Both the position numbers and the translations under genes were made by a program. From contig QGVE01000062.1 in the NCBI GenBank assembly GCA_003242675.1, positions 1 to 14,563 on the forward strand: DNA of 14,563 nt, given 5' to 3'. Under the pieces are notes generated by a model, which worked only from the letters and a program-made list of their open reading frames with translations, searched no databases and was not told the origin of the DNA. Below, in pieces: positions 1-6,022 of the stretch. The stretch's first letter is position 1, and each line of letters opens with the position of its first letter. The DNA comes from Bacillota bacterium (lineage in GTDB: Bacteria; Bacillota_E; Symbiobacteriia; Symbiobacteriales; Symbiobacteriaceae).

Positions 1-203
1 ACCGGACGCTGGTTCCTCTGCGGTTTATCGCGGAGGCCTTCGGCGCCAAGGTTGACTGGGTGGGGGCGAACGGTCCGGACCATCCCCGTGCACCCCGCGA
101 TTGGCCCGGCAAGTATCAGATCTGGATCTGGGTCGATTGGGGGTATTGGGGCAAGTACAGCCTCGGAGACCGGTTCGAGGCGAATGATTGGAACCTGAGA
201 TAA
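1..203 (+). CDS. C-terminal fragment of a stalk-domain (copper amine oxidase N-terminal-like) protein
   Basis: This is the 3' end of a gene that begins left of the window. Read from base 3, it gives 66 codons ending in TAA at 201-203. The first residues, RTLVPLRFIAEAFGAKVDW, match the hallmark of the copper amine oxidase N-terminal-like (stalk) domain, which is common in secreted or wall-associated proteins of Bacillota. In that family the domain is a surface or structural module and does not imply oxidase activity. The rest of the fragment is unusual: seven tryptophans fall in about 50 residues, with IWIWVDWGYWGKY near the end. The stretch is also less GC-rich than the genes to the right. 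A surface location is inferred from the family, since the signal peptide and N-terminal domains are outside the window. The overall function cannot be stated. Confidence 0.8.
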   Translation, partial: RTLVPLRFIAEAFGAKVDWVGANGPDHPRAPRDWPGKYQIWIWVDWGYWGKYSLGDRFEANDWNLR

Positions 204-213
204 GAAAACTCGC

Positions 214-249
214 AGCAGAACCGGAGGAGCAGTCCCTCCGGTTCCTGCT
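214..249. terminator. Bidirectional hairpin terminator between convergent genes
   Basis: AGCAG plus AACCGGAGG (214-227) pairs with CCTCCGGTT plus CTGCT (235-249), with a 7-base loop and one bulged C at 244. It lies 10 bases after the stop of the left-hand plus-strand gene and about 70 bases past the stop of the minus-strand small gene. On the minus strand the stem is followed after a few bases by GTTTTCTT, a better U-tract than the short TTT on the plus side. It can therefore serve both genes, and probably works better for the minus-strand one. Confidence 0.7.
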
Positions 250-321
250 TTCCATAGATGAACGTGCTCGCCAAGCCAGTACGATCACCATTTGGCACTC
301 CACCGCGCTTTTCTTGACGGC

Positions 322-516
322 CTAGCCCCCGACTGGTAAACTCTTCTCGCCCGCGGCGTCGAGCCGCCTGGCTCGTTCCGCCATCTCCTCCCGGGTGATG
401 ATCCCCTTGTCGACGAGGAGATCGATCAGGGCCGTGAGGGCGAGGACGGACCGGTAGTCGACCGCCTTCATGTCCGCCAGGGTGGCATACAGGTCGATGG
501 CCTCGCGGGCCTTCAT
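322..516 (-). CDS. Small hypothetical protein, 64 residues
   Basis: This short gene encodes MKAREAIDLYATLADMKAV at its N-terminus and is predicted to be entirely helical and soluble, with no signal peptide or membrane segment. The middle contains LLVDKGIITREEMAERARR, a hydrophobic helix followed by the 'KGIITREE' turn and a charged helix. Similar short modules are frequent in unnamed Bacillota proteins and in helical domains of enzyme subunits, but I do not recognise a named family. Support for a real gene comes from a very strong ribosome binding site, GGAGGTGA at 530-523, nine bases from the ATG, and a possible terminator at 214-249. The ribosome binding site sits inside an inverted repeat, described separately. 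The gene is divergent from the DUF1444 gene. Function is unknown. Confidence 0.75.
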   Translation of the reverse strand: MKAREAIDLYATLADMKAVDYRSVLALTALIDLLVDKGIITREEMAERARRLDAAGEKSLPVGG

Positions 517-517
517 C

Positions 518-530
518 GGAGGTCACCTCC
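518..530 (-). promoter_or_regulatory. Ribosome binding site inside an inverted repeat
   Basis: On the minus strand the bases before the ATG at 516 read GGAGGTGACCTCC. The Shine-Dalgarno core GGAGG (530-526) is perfectly complementary to CCTCC (522-518), with a TGA triloop between them. In the mRNA this would form a 5-bp GC-rich hairpin that hides the binding site one base before the start codon. It may limit or control initiation. This is a sequence observation, and the regulatory role is inference. Confidence 0.5.
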
Positions 531-591
531 ACCATCCAGTCGAAAAGTATCGACCAGGGCCGGGCGGCCTAAACGGGTGGCCCGTCCGGCC

Positions 592-607
592 GGGCCCGGA
601 AGGGCCC
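592..607 (+). repeat. GGGCCC hairpin with GGAA tetraloop next to a ribosome binding site
   Basis: GGGCCC (592-597) and GGGCCC (602-607) are separated by GGAA, which fits the stable GNRA tetraloop pattern. Flanking CC and GG can extend the stem across one bulged C. The structure ends just before the GGGAGGG ribosome binding site (609-615) of the DUF1444 gene and partly competes with it. It could be a leader structure or simply GC-rich sequence. Confidence 0.4.
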
Positions 608-622
608 CGGGAGGGTTAAACC

Positions 623-1201
623 ATGAAGCTCATGGAGCGGGAGTTCGCCGACATCCGCACCCGGCTCTATCCCCTCATGATGGATCCGGTGCAGATCCAG
701 GCGAAGGGCGGGGGCCAGATGGTGAACGGCAGGATCGCCGACGGCCTCCACGTCATCTACGGCATCGAGGAGCCGGGCGACAAGATCCGGTACGTCACCT
801 ACCAGGACCTGCGCGACTGGGGCGTGAGCCACACCACCGTCCACATCACCGCGGTGCAGAACCTGAAGCGGCTGACCGAGGGCAAGCGGGTGACCAAGCT
901 CGACTCGACCGAGGGCGGCCGCCCGATGTTCATCTGGGCCCTGCAGGACGGGTACGACGCGGCCCGCATCCTGCTGACCGACTGGCTGCAGGGCTTTGCG
1001 GAGGCGGTGCCGGGACGGCTCGTGATCGGCGTCCCCCACCGCAACTGGCTGGTGGCGATCGGCGACGCCGACGAGGAACTGCTCCGGGTGGTGGCGCGGC
1101 GGGTGGCCTACGAGCACCGGCACGCCGCGTTCCCGGTGAGTCCCTACCTTTATACTTTCGATGGCGAAAGGATCGTGCGGTATGTGCGCAGCCAGCGGTA
1201 G
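623..1201 (+). CDS. ytpQ: DUF1444 (YtpQ-like, UPF0354) family protein
   Basis: This 192-residue soluble protein resembles the DUF1444/UPF0354 family typified by Bacillus subtilis YtpQ, whose biochemical role is not established. Recognisable family features in order are DGLHVIYGIEEPG (about residue 40), the RYVTYQDLRDWGVS segment (about 55-68), an 'A..NL' helix (VQNLKRL), RLVIGVPHRNWLVAIGD (about 132-148), and the C-terminal FPVSPYLYTFDGERI segment. The length is somewhat shorter than B. subtilis YtpQ. The ATG at 623 is preceded at seven bases by GGGAGGG (609-615). The next gene overlaps its 3' end by 20 bases, so the two are probably cotranscribed and lead into tex. I see no catalytic motif. 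The family assignment rests on remembered sequence pattern. Confidence 0.75.
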   Translation: MKLMEREFADIRTRLYPLMMDPVQIQAKGGGQMVNGRIADGLHVIYGIEEPGDKIRYVTYQDLRDWGVSHTTVHITAVQNLKRLTEGKRVTKLDSTEGGRPMFIWALQDGYDAARILLTDWLQGFAEAVPGRLVIGVPHRNWLVAIGDADEELLRVVARRVAYEHRHAAFPVSPYLYTFDGERIVRYVRSQR

Positions 1202-1487
1202 CCAGGAAGGCTTCCTCCGCCAGCTGGCCGAGGCCATCCGGCACCACGGCGGCCCCGCCTACGATGAGCGGCGGGCGCGGGCGCTGGCCGAGGCGGTGTG
1301 GCGCGACCTCGGCAGCCGGGCGCCCGACGACTTCCCGCACATGGTGCAGGAGGAGGACCTGCGCTTCGTCTGCCAGTGGGACGAGGAGCCGCCGATCATG
1401 ACCGTGATGCTGTGGGACGGCGAGATGTGGCGGGACATGGAGCGGCTCGTGCTCCCCACAGCGCCGCCCGCGCGGGAAGGTGAGTGA
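1182..1487 (+). CDS. Hypothetical protein between ytpQ and tex
   Basis: This 101-residue soluble protein is not recognised. It begins MCAASGSQEGFLRQLAEAIR and contains a helical, alanine/arginine-rich first half and a tryptophan- and methionine-rich second half (VCQWDEEPPIMTVMLWDGEMW). It has no signal peptide or membrane helix, and the only two cysteines I see are Cys2 and one near the middle. I chose the ATG at 1182 because AAAGGA (1167-1172) lies nine bases upstream. An in-frame ATG at 1161 has no comparable site and would lie deeper inside ytpQ. The start overlaps ytpQ by 20 bases, and its TGA lies one base before the likely tex start, so it is part of a translationally coupled run. High-GC codon use matches its neighbours, which supports a real gene. 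Confidence 0.7.
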   Translation: MCAASGSQEGFLRQLAEAIRHHGGPAYDERRARALAEAVWRDLGSRAPDDFPHMVQEEDLRFVCQWDEEPPIMTVMLWDGEMWRDMERLVLPTAPPAREGE

Positions 1488-1488
1488 G

Positions 1489-3819
1489 TTGAGCCAGGAC
1501 GCCATTTTTGCCCGGCTGGCCCGGGAGCTGGGGCTCACGGTGGGCCAGGTGGAGCGCTGCGCCGCGCTCCTGGACGAGGGCAACACGGTGCCCTTCATCG
1601 CCCGGTACCGCAAGGAAGCCACGGGCGAGATGGACGAAAACCAGATCCGCACCCTCCAGGCGCGGCTGGCCTACCTGCGGAACCTGGAGGCCGAGAAGGA
1701 GAAGGTGCTCCGGGTCATCGCCGAGCAGGGCAAGCTGACGCCGGAGCTGGAGCGGGCGATCCGGGAGGCGGAGAAGCTGCAGGAGGTCGAGGACCTCTAC
1801 CGCCCCTACCGGCCCAAGCGGCGCACCCGGGCGATGATCGCCCGGGAGCGGGGGCTGGAGCCGCTGGCCATGCAGATGCTCGCCCAGGCGGAGGCGGCCG
1901 GCTTCCCCGAGCAGTTCGCCGCCGCCTACGTGAACCCCGACCTGGGGGTCGCGTCGGCCGAGGACGCCCTGGCCGGCGCCCGGGACATCGTGGCGGAGAT
2001 CGTGTCGGACGACGCGGCGGTGCGGAAGATGGTCCGGGAGCTGACCTTCGCCCGGGGCGTCATCCGGTCGGCGGCCAGCGACAAGGGCGACCCGGAGAAG
2101 GCCCGGGAGTTCGAGATGTACTTCGACTTCCAGGAGCCGGTGCGCACGCTGCCGCCCCACCGCGTCCTGGCCATCAACCGGGGCGAGCGGCTGGAGTGCC
2201 TGAAGGTGACGCTGGAGGCGCCGGCGGAGGAGATCCTCGCCCGCATCGAGCGGCAGTACATCACCGGCCGCTCCATCTGGGAGGGCCACCTGCGGGAGGC
2301 GATCGCCGACGCCTACCGGCGTCTCATCGCGCCTTCGATTGAGACCGAGATCCGGGGAGAGCTGACGGAGAGGGCGGAAGAGCACGCCATCCGGATCTTC
2401 GCGCTGAACCTGCGCAACCTGCTCCTGCAGCCGCCGATCAAGGGCATGACGGTCATGGGCATCGACCCCGGCTACCGCACCGGCTGCAAGCTGGCCGTGG
2501 TGGATGAGACGGGCCGGGTGCTGGAGACTGGCGTGATCTACGTGACCCTGGGCGAGCGGCAGCGGCAGCAGGGCGAGGAGACGCTGATCCGCCTGGTGGA
2601 CAAGCACAAGGTGGACCTGATCGCCATCGGCAACGGCACGGCGTCCCGGGAGACCGAGCAGGTGGTGGCCAGCGTCATCCCCCGCTGCAGCCACCCCACG
2701 GCGTACATGATCGTGAACGAGGCCGGCGCCTCGGTCTACTCGGCGTCCAAGCTCGCGCAGGAGGAGTTCCCCGACTTCGACGTGACGCTCCGCTCGGCGG
2801 TCTCCATCGCCCGGCGGGTGCAGGACCCGCTGGCGGAGCTGGTCAAGATCGACCCGAAGTCCATCGGCGTCGGCCTCTACCAGCACGACGTCAACCAGAA
2901 GCGGCTGGCGGAGCAGCTGGAGGCGGTCGTGGAGTCGGTGGTGAACGCCGTCGGCGTCGACCTGAACACGGCCTCGCCCTCGCTCCTGCGATACGTGGCC
3001 GGCATCAAGGCTTCGGTCGCCAAGGCGATCGTGGAGTACCGGGAGAAGCACGGCAAGTTCCGGAGCCGCCAGGAGCTCCTCAAGGTCGCGGGGCTGGGGC
3101 CCAAGGCCTTCGAGCAGTGCGCGGGCTTCCTCCGAGTGGTGGACGGTGTGGAGCCCCTGGACAACACGGCGGTCCACCCGGAGTCCTACCACCTGGCCGA
3201 GGCGATCCTGAAGGCCGTGGGGGCCACCCGGGAGCAGCTCATCGGCAAGGGGGCGGCGGGGCTCCGGGACGCCCTGAAGAAGCTCTCCCCCGAGCAGGTG
3301 GCCGCCGAGCTGGGGGCCGGCGTGCCCACCGTCCGGGACATCATCGAAGCCCTGTCGAAGCCGGGCCGCGACCCCCGGGACGAGCTGCCCAAGCCCATCT
3401 TCCGCACCGACGTGCTGAAGCTGGAGGACCTGAAGGTGGGCATGGAGCTCATGGGCACCGTCCGCAACGTGGTCGACTTCGGCGTCTTCGTGGACATCGG
3501 CGTGCACGAGGACGGGCTGGTCCACGTCTCCCAGCTTTCGCACAAGTACGTGAAGCACCCGTCGGAAGTGGTGCAGGTGGGCGACGTCGTGCGGGTCCGG
3601 GTGATCGAGGTCGACCTGAAGCGGCAGCGGATCGGCCTCAGCATGAAGCTGGGCGACCCGCCCGCGGAGGAGGGGCCGGCGGCCTCCCGGCGGGGGCCGG
3701 GCGCGGCCGGCGCCCCGCGCGAGGGCCGGAGGGGCGGCCCGCAGCGGAGGCGGCCGGAGCGGGAGCTGAGCCTGGAGGAGCAGGTGAGGCGGCTTCAGGA
3801 GAAGTTCAAGCGGCTGTAA
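1489..3819 (+). CDS. tex: Tex, RNA-binding transcription accessory protein
   Basis: Tex is a conserved cytoplasmic nucleic-acid-binding protein linked to transcription and RNA metabolism. The 776-residue product has the standard order. A helical Tex N-terminal region includes LLDEGNTVPFIARYRKEATG. A YqgF/RNase H-like domain runs from about 320 (GIDPGYRTGCK near 324). A helix-hairpin-helix region at about 490-560 contains FRSRQELLKVAGLGPKAFEQ. An S1 RNA-binding domain lies at about 649-720 (GTVRNVVDFGVFVDIGVHEDG). A basic Arg/Gly/Pro-rich tail follows, ending in a charged helix. Two in-frame starts compete: GTG at 1480, which touches its possible ribosome binding site, and TTG at 1489, which lies five bases after AAGGTGA (1477-1483). 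I prefer TTG. The upstream gene's TGA falls between that site and the start, implying translational coupling. Confidence 0.95.
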   Translation: MSQDAIFARLARELGLTVGQVERCAALLDEGNTVPFIARYRKEATGEMDENQIRTLQARLAYLRNLEAEKEKVLRVIAEQGKLTPELERAIREAEKLQEVEDLYRPYRPKRRTRAMIARERGLEPLAMQMLAQAEAAGFPEQFAAAYVNPDLGVASAEDALAGARDIVAEIVSDDAAVRKMVRELTFARGVIRSAASDKGDPEKAREFEMYFDFQEPVRTLPPHRVLAINRGERLECLKVTLEAPAEEILARIERQYITGRSIWEGHLREAIADAYRRLIAPSIETEIRGELTERAEEHAIRIFALNLRNLLLQPPIKGMTVMGIDPGYRTGCKLAVVDETGRVLETGVIYVTLGERQRQQGEETLIRLVDKHKVDLIAIGNGTASRETEQVVASVIPRCSHPTAYMIVNEAGASVYSASKLAQEEFPDFDVTLRSAVSIARRVQDPLAELVKIDPKSIGVGLYQHDVNQKRLAEQLEAVVESVVNAVGVDLNTASPSLLRYVAGIKASVAKAIVEYREKHGKFRSRQELLKVAGLGPKAFEQCAGFLRVVDGVEPLDNTAVHPESYHLAEAILKAVGATREQLIGKGAAGLRDALKKLSPEQVAAELGAGVPTVRDIIEALSKPGRDPRDELPKPIFRTDVLKLEDLKVGMELMGTVRNVVDFGVFVDIGVHEDGLVHVSQLSHKYVKHPSEVVQVGDVVRVRVIEVDLKRQRIGLSMKLGDPPAEEGPAASRRGPGAAGAPREGRRGGPQRRRPERELSLEEQVRRLQEKFKRL

Positions 3820-3846
3820 GCGGGGCGGGGCCGGCCCGACCCCGCT
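3819..3846 (+). terminator. Possible weak hairpin terminator after tex
   Basis: AGCGGGG (3819-3825) is complementary to CCCCGCT (3840-3846), with a GC-rich loop that can pair further through GGCCGGCC. It starts at the tex stop codon. No run of T follows, so it is not a textbook intrinsic terminator. It may be an mRNA 3'-end stabiliser or attenuating structure before the separate fabI promoter. Confidence 0.35.
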
Positions 3847-3859
3847 GGCTGGGCAGGGC

Positions 3860-3888
3860 TGGTAAACGGAAACCTGATAGGCTATTAT
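3860..3888 (+). promoter_or_regulatory. Predicted fabI promoter
   Basis: TATTAT at 3883-3888 is a good -10 element in an unusually AT-rich patch. A weak -35-like TGGTAA lies 17 bases upstream at 3860-3865. Transcription would start around 3895, inside the FapR-like operator, about 40 bases before the fabI start. Confidence 0.5.
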
Positions 3889-3904
3889 TAGTACCAGGTA
3901 CCAA
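3888..3904 (+). promoter_or_regulatory. FapR-like operator upstream of fabI
   Basis: The 17-bp sequence TTAGTACCAGGTACCAA is a near-perfect inverted repeat (one mismatch between half-sites, TTAGTACC against TTGGTACC) around a central A. It closely resembles the operator of FapR, the repressor of fatty-acid and phospholipid synthesis genes in Bacillus and relatives, which is released by malonyl-CoA or malonyl-ACP. It overlaps the end of the predicted -10 and the transcription start, a suitable place for repression. The adjacent gene is fabI, a known member of the FapR regulon. Presence of FapR itself cannot be seen here. Confidence 0.75.
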
Positions 3905-3933
3905 ACTAGGCCGGCAAGGGGGAGTGGCGCACC

Positions 3934-4716
3934 GTGGGACTGATGACGGGGAAGAAGTGCCTGGTGATGGGGGTCGCCAACAAGCGCTCGATCGCGTGGG
4001 GGATCGCCCGGGCCCTGCACCGGGAGGGCGCGGAGCTGGCGTTCACGTACGTGAACGACCGGCTGAAGGAGAACGTGGTCGAGCTGGTCCAGACGCTGGA
4101 AGGGCACGAGGAGATGCCGCTCCTGCCCTGCGACGTCATGGAGGACGGGCAGATCGAGGCGGCGTTTGCCGCGCTGGGGGAGCGGTGGGGGAAGCTGGAC
4201 GTCGTGGTCCACTCCATCGCCTACGCCCGGACCGAGGACCTGCAGCGGGACTTCGTCGACATCCCCCGGGAGGGCTGGCGCATCGCGCAGGAGGTCTCCG
4301 CCTGGTCCCTGATCGCCGTCGCCCGGGCGGCCCGGCCGCTGATGGAAGCCGCGGGCGGCGGGTCGATCATCACCCTCACGTACCTCGCCTCCGAGCGGGT
4401 GGTCGACCGGTACAACGTCATGGCGCCGGCCAAGGCCGCCCTGGAGTGCAGCGTGCGCTACCTGGCCCACGAGCTGGGCCCCAGCAACATCCGGGTGAAC
4501 GCGATCTCCGCCGGGCCGCTGAAGACCCTCGCCGCCAGCGCGGTGAAGGGCATCAGCACGATCCGGGACCTCATGGAGGAGCGGGCGCCGCTCCGGCGCA
4601 ACGTGACGCAGGAGGAGGTGGGCGACGTCGCCCTCTTCCTGGCGTCGCCGCTCTCCCGGTGCGTCACCGGCGAGACGATCTACGCCGACAACGGCTTCCA
4701 CATCATGGGCGTCTGA
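3934..4716 (+). CDS. fabI: Enoyl-[acyl-carrier-protein] reductase FabI
   Basis: FabI reduces trans-2-enoyl-ACP to acyl-ACP with NAD(P)H, the last step of each fatty-acid elongation cycle in the cytoplasm. The 260-residue protein has the short-chain dehydrogenase fold typical of FabI. The N-terminal nucleotide-binding segment reads VMGVANKRSIAWGIARAL, followed by CDVMEDGQ and VHSIAYA. The catalytic pattern is Tyr150, then Tyr160 and Lys167 in YNVMAPAKAALE, corresponding to the Tyr-X6-Tyr-X-X-Met-X3-Lys signature. The C-terminal region has AISAGPLKTLAAS and GETIYADNGFHIMGV, as in Bacillus FabI. The start is GTG at 3934, about ten bases after AAGGGGGAG; a later ATG at 3943 is too far from that site. 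The gene stands alone, with its own promoter, FapR-like operator and terminator. It would be a target of FabI-directed inhibitors such as triclosan; sensitivity is not predicted here. Confidence 0.95.
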   Translation: MGLMTGKKCLVMGVANKRSIAWGIARALHREGAELAFTYVNDRLKENVVELVQTLEGHEEMPLLPCDVMEDGQIEAAFAALGERWGKLDVVVHSIAYARTEDLQRDFVDIPREGWRIAQEVSAWSLIAVARAARPLMEAAGGGSIITLTYLASERVVDRYNVMAPAKAALECSVRYLAHELGPSNIRVNAISAGPLKTLAASAVKGISTIRDLMEERAPLRRNVTQEEVGDVALFLASPLSRCVTGETIYADNGFHIMGV

Positions 4717-4737
4717 CCTTCCGCGAGCGGGACTTCC

Positions 4738-4768
4738 GCCCCGGGGCGTGCGGCCGCCGGGGCTTTTT
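4738..4768 (+). terminator. Intrinsic terminator of fabI
   Basis: GCCCCGG (4738-4744) pairs with CCGGGGC (4757-4763), with further GGC/GCC pairing inside, directly followed by TTTTT (4764-4768). It lies 21 bases after the fabI stop. The next promoter's -35 begins two bases after the T-run. Confidence 0.85.
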
Positions 4769-4770
4769 GC

Positions 4771-4799
4771 TTGACCTGGGTAGCAGAGACGCCCAGAAT
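4771..4799 (+). promoter_or_regulatory. Predicted sigma-A promoter for the tsaE operon
   Basis: TTGACC (4771-4776) and CAGAAT (4794-4799) are separated by exactly 17 bases, giving a start near 4806 and a leader of about 25 bases before tsaE. The TTG of the -35 is in frame with tsaE, so automated start choice could wrongly extend the gene to 4771. Confidence 0.65.
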
Positions 4800-4830
4800 A
4801 GGTCTTGATGGCCTTGGGAGGATGAACGCC

Positions 4831-5304
4831 ATGGTGCGCGTGATCAGCCGAAGCCCCGCAGAGACGCACGCGCTGGGCCGGTGGCTGGGCGAGCGGCTGC
4901 GGCCCGGCGACTTCGTCGCGCTGGTGGGCGACCTGGGGACCGGCAAGACCGCCCTGTCCGCCGGCATCCTCGCGGGGCTGGGGGTGAGCCGCAGCGGCGG
5001 CAGCCCCACGTTCACGCTGCTGTGGGAGTACGAGGGGCGCGTCCCGGTGTTCCACTGGGACGTCTACCGGCTGGAGGACCCCGCGGAGCTGGAGGAGCTG
5101 GGCAGCGACGAGTACTTCTTCGGCGGCCATGGCGTCAACCTCGTCGAGTGGGCGGACCGGATCCGGCCGCTCTGGCCCGACGAGGTCCTGGAGATCCGGC
5201 TCAGTTATGGGAGCGGCGAGCAGGAGCGGGTGCTGGACCTGACCGGCACCGTGCGCTACCGGCCGCTCCTGGAGGAGTTGGCGCATGCGGGTTTTGGCCT
5301 TTGA
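4831..5304 (+). CDS. tsaE: TsaE, tRNA t6A biosynthesis ATPase
   Basis: TsaE is the ATPase that works with TsaB and TsaD to add threonylcarbamoyl to A37 of ANN-decoding tRNAs. The 157-residue protein is typical in length. It carries the Walker A motif GDLGTGKT at 33-40, then GGSPTFTLLWEYEG, the HWDVYRLEDPAELEELG segment with conserved Asp-x-Tyr-Arg, and LVEWADRI. The ATG at 4831 is nine bases after GGGAGG (4816-4821). An in-frame ATG at 4822 touches that site, and the in-frame TTG at 4771 belongs to the promoter, so both are rejected. It is the first gene of a tight operon and overlaps tsaB by 20 bases, as expected for partners of one complex. Confidence 0.95.
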   Translation: MVRVISRSPAETHALGRWLGERLRPGDFVALVGDLGTGKTALSAGILAGLGVSRSGGSPTFTLLWEYEGRVPVFHWDVYRLEDPAELEELGSDEYFFGGHGVNLVEWADRIRPLWPDEVLEIRLSYGSGEQERVLDLTGTVRYRPLLEELAHAGFGL

Positions 5305-6022
5305 CACCGCCACCGCCGCCTGCACCGTGGCGGTCGCGGAGGACGGGCGGGTGCTCTCGGAGCTGACGCTGCAGGTGCCCCGGGCGCACTCGGTCCGGCT
5401 GATGCCCCTCATCGCCCAGGCCCTGCAGGAGGCCCGGGTGGACAAGCGGGAGCTGGACGCCATCGCCGTCGGCGTCGGCCCGGGCTCCTTCACCGGCCTC
5501 CGGATCGGCCTGGCGACGGCCAAGGGGCTGGCGTTCGCGCTGGACCTGCCGGTCGTGCCCGTCTCCACGCTGGCGGCCGCCGCCTACGGCACCGGCGCGC
5601 AGGCGGGGCTGGTGGTTCCCCTGTTCGATGCCAAGCGCGGCCAGGTCTTCACCGGGGTGTACCTCGCCGGCGACCGGGACCCGGCGACCTGGACCGAGCT
5701 GGTGGGTCCGGCGAACCTGCACATCGACGAGCTGGCGGAGCGGGTGCGGCGCCTGCGGGAGGAGCTGGGGCACACCTGGCAGCACGTCACCCTCTGCGGC
5801 GACGCGGCGGAAGCGCACGCGGCCCGGCTGGGCCCGGACGGCGTGATCCGCATCGCCGCGCCCGGCAGCCTTCTGCCCAGGGGCGCCAGCGTGGCGGCCC
5901 TGGGGCTCAGCCTGCTGCAGCGCGGGGGCGCGGTGAGCCCCGACGCGCTGTCGCCCCTCTATCTGCGCAAGAGCGAGGCGGAGAGCCTATGGGAGTCCCG
6001 GAGATCACCATCCACCCCATGA
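5285..6022 (+). CDS. tsaB: TsaB, tRNA t6A biosynthesis scaffold subunit
   Basis: TsaB is a catalytically inactive ASKHA-fold paralogue of TsaD that binds TsaD and TsaE in the t6A synthesis complex. The 245-residue sequence begins MRVLAFDTATAACTVAVAED and contains the characteristic GVGPGSFTGLRIGLATAKGLA (about residues 61-81), followed by VVPVSTLAA and LFDAKRGQVFTGVY. The C-terminal PLYLRKSEAE segment is also typical. The ATG at 5285 follows GGAGGAG of the upstream gene's last codons at a usual distance. The gene starts inside tsaE and its last 34 bases overlap rimI, suggesting translational coupling. The serine/proline tail after LRKSEAE is read in the overlap and may have no function of its own. 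Confidence 0.95.
   Translation: MRVLAFDTATAACTVAVAEDGRVLSELTLQVPRAHSVRLMPLIAQALQEARVDKRELDAIAVGVGPGSFTGLRIGLATAKGLAFALDLPVVPVSTLAAAAYGTGAQAGLVVPLFDAKRGQVFTGVYLAGDRDPATWTELVGPANLHIDELAERVRRLREELGHTWQHVTLCGDAAEAHAARLGPDGVIRIAAPGSLLPRGASVAALGLSLLQRGGAVSPDALSPLYLRKSEAESLWESRRSPSTP

Noticed and set aside
25..303. A 92-codon minus-strand frame at the left edge
   Set aside because: It is antisense to the stalk-domain coding sequence, runs through the terminator hairpin, and has Ser/Arg-rich composition typical of a shadow frame.
4771..4830. N-terminal extension of TsaE from a TTG at 4771
   Set aside because: That TTG is part of the predicted -35 element, has no ribosome binding site, and the added residues are not family-like.
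1396..5568. A 1390-codon open frame on the minus strand across tex, fabI and tsaE
   Set aside because: It lies antisense to well-recognised genes, has low-complexity His/Asp/Leu/Arg/Gly composition and no domain I recognise. Very GC-rich coding DNA commonly leaves antisense frames free of stops.
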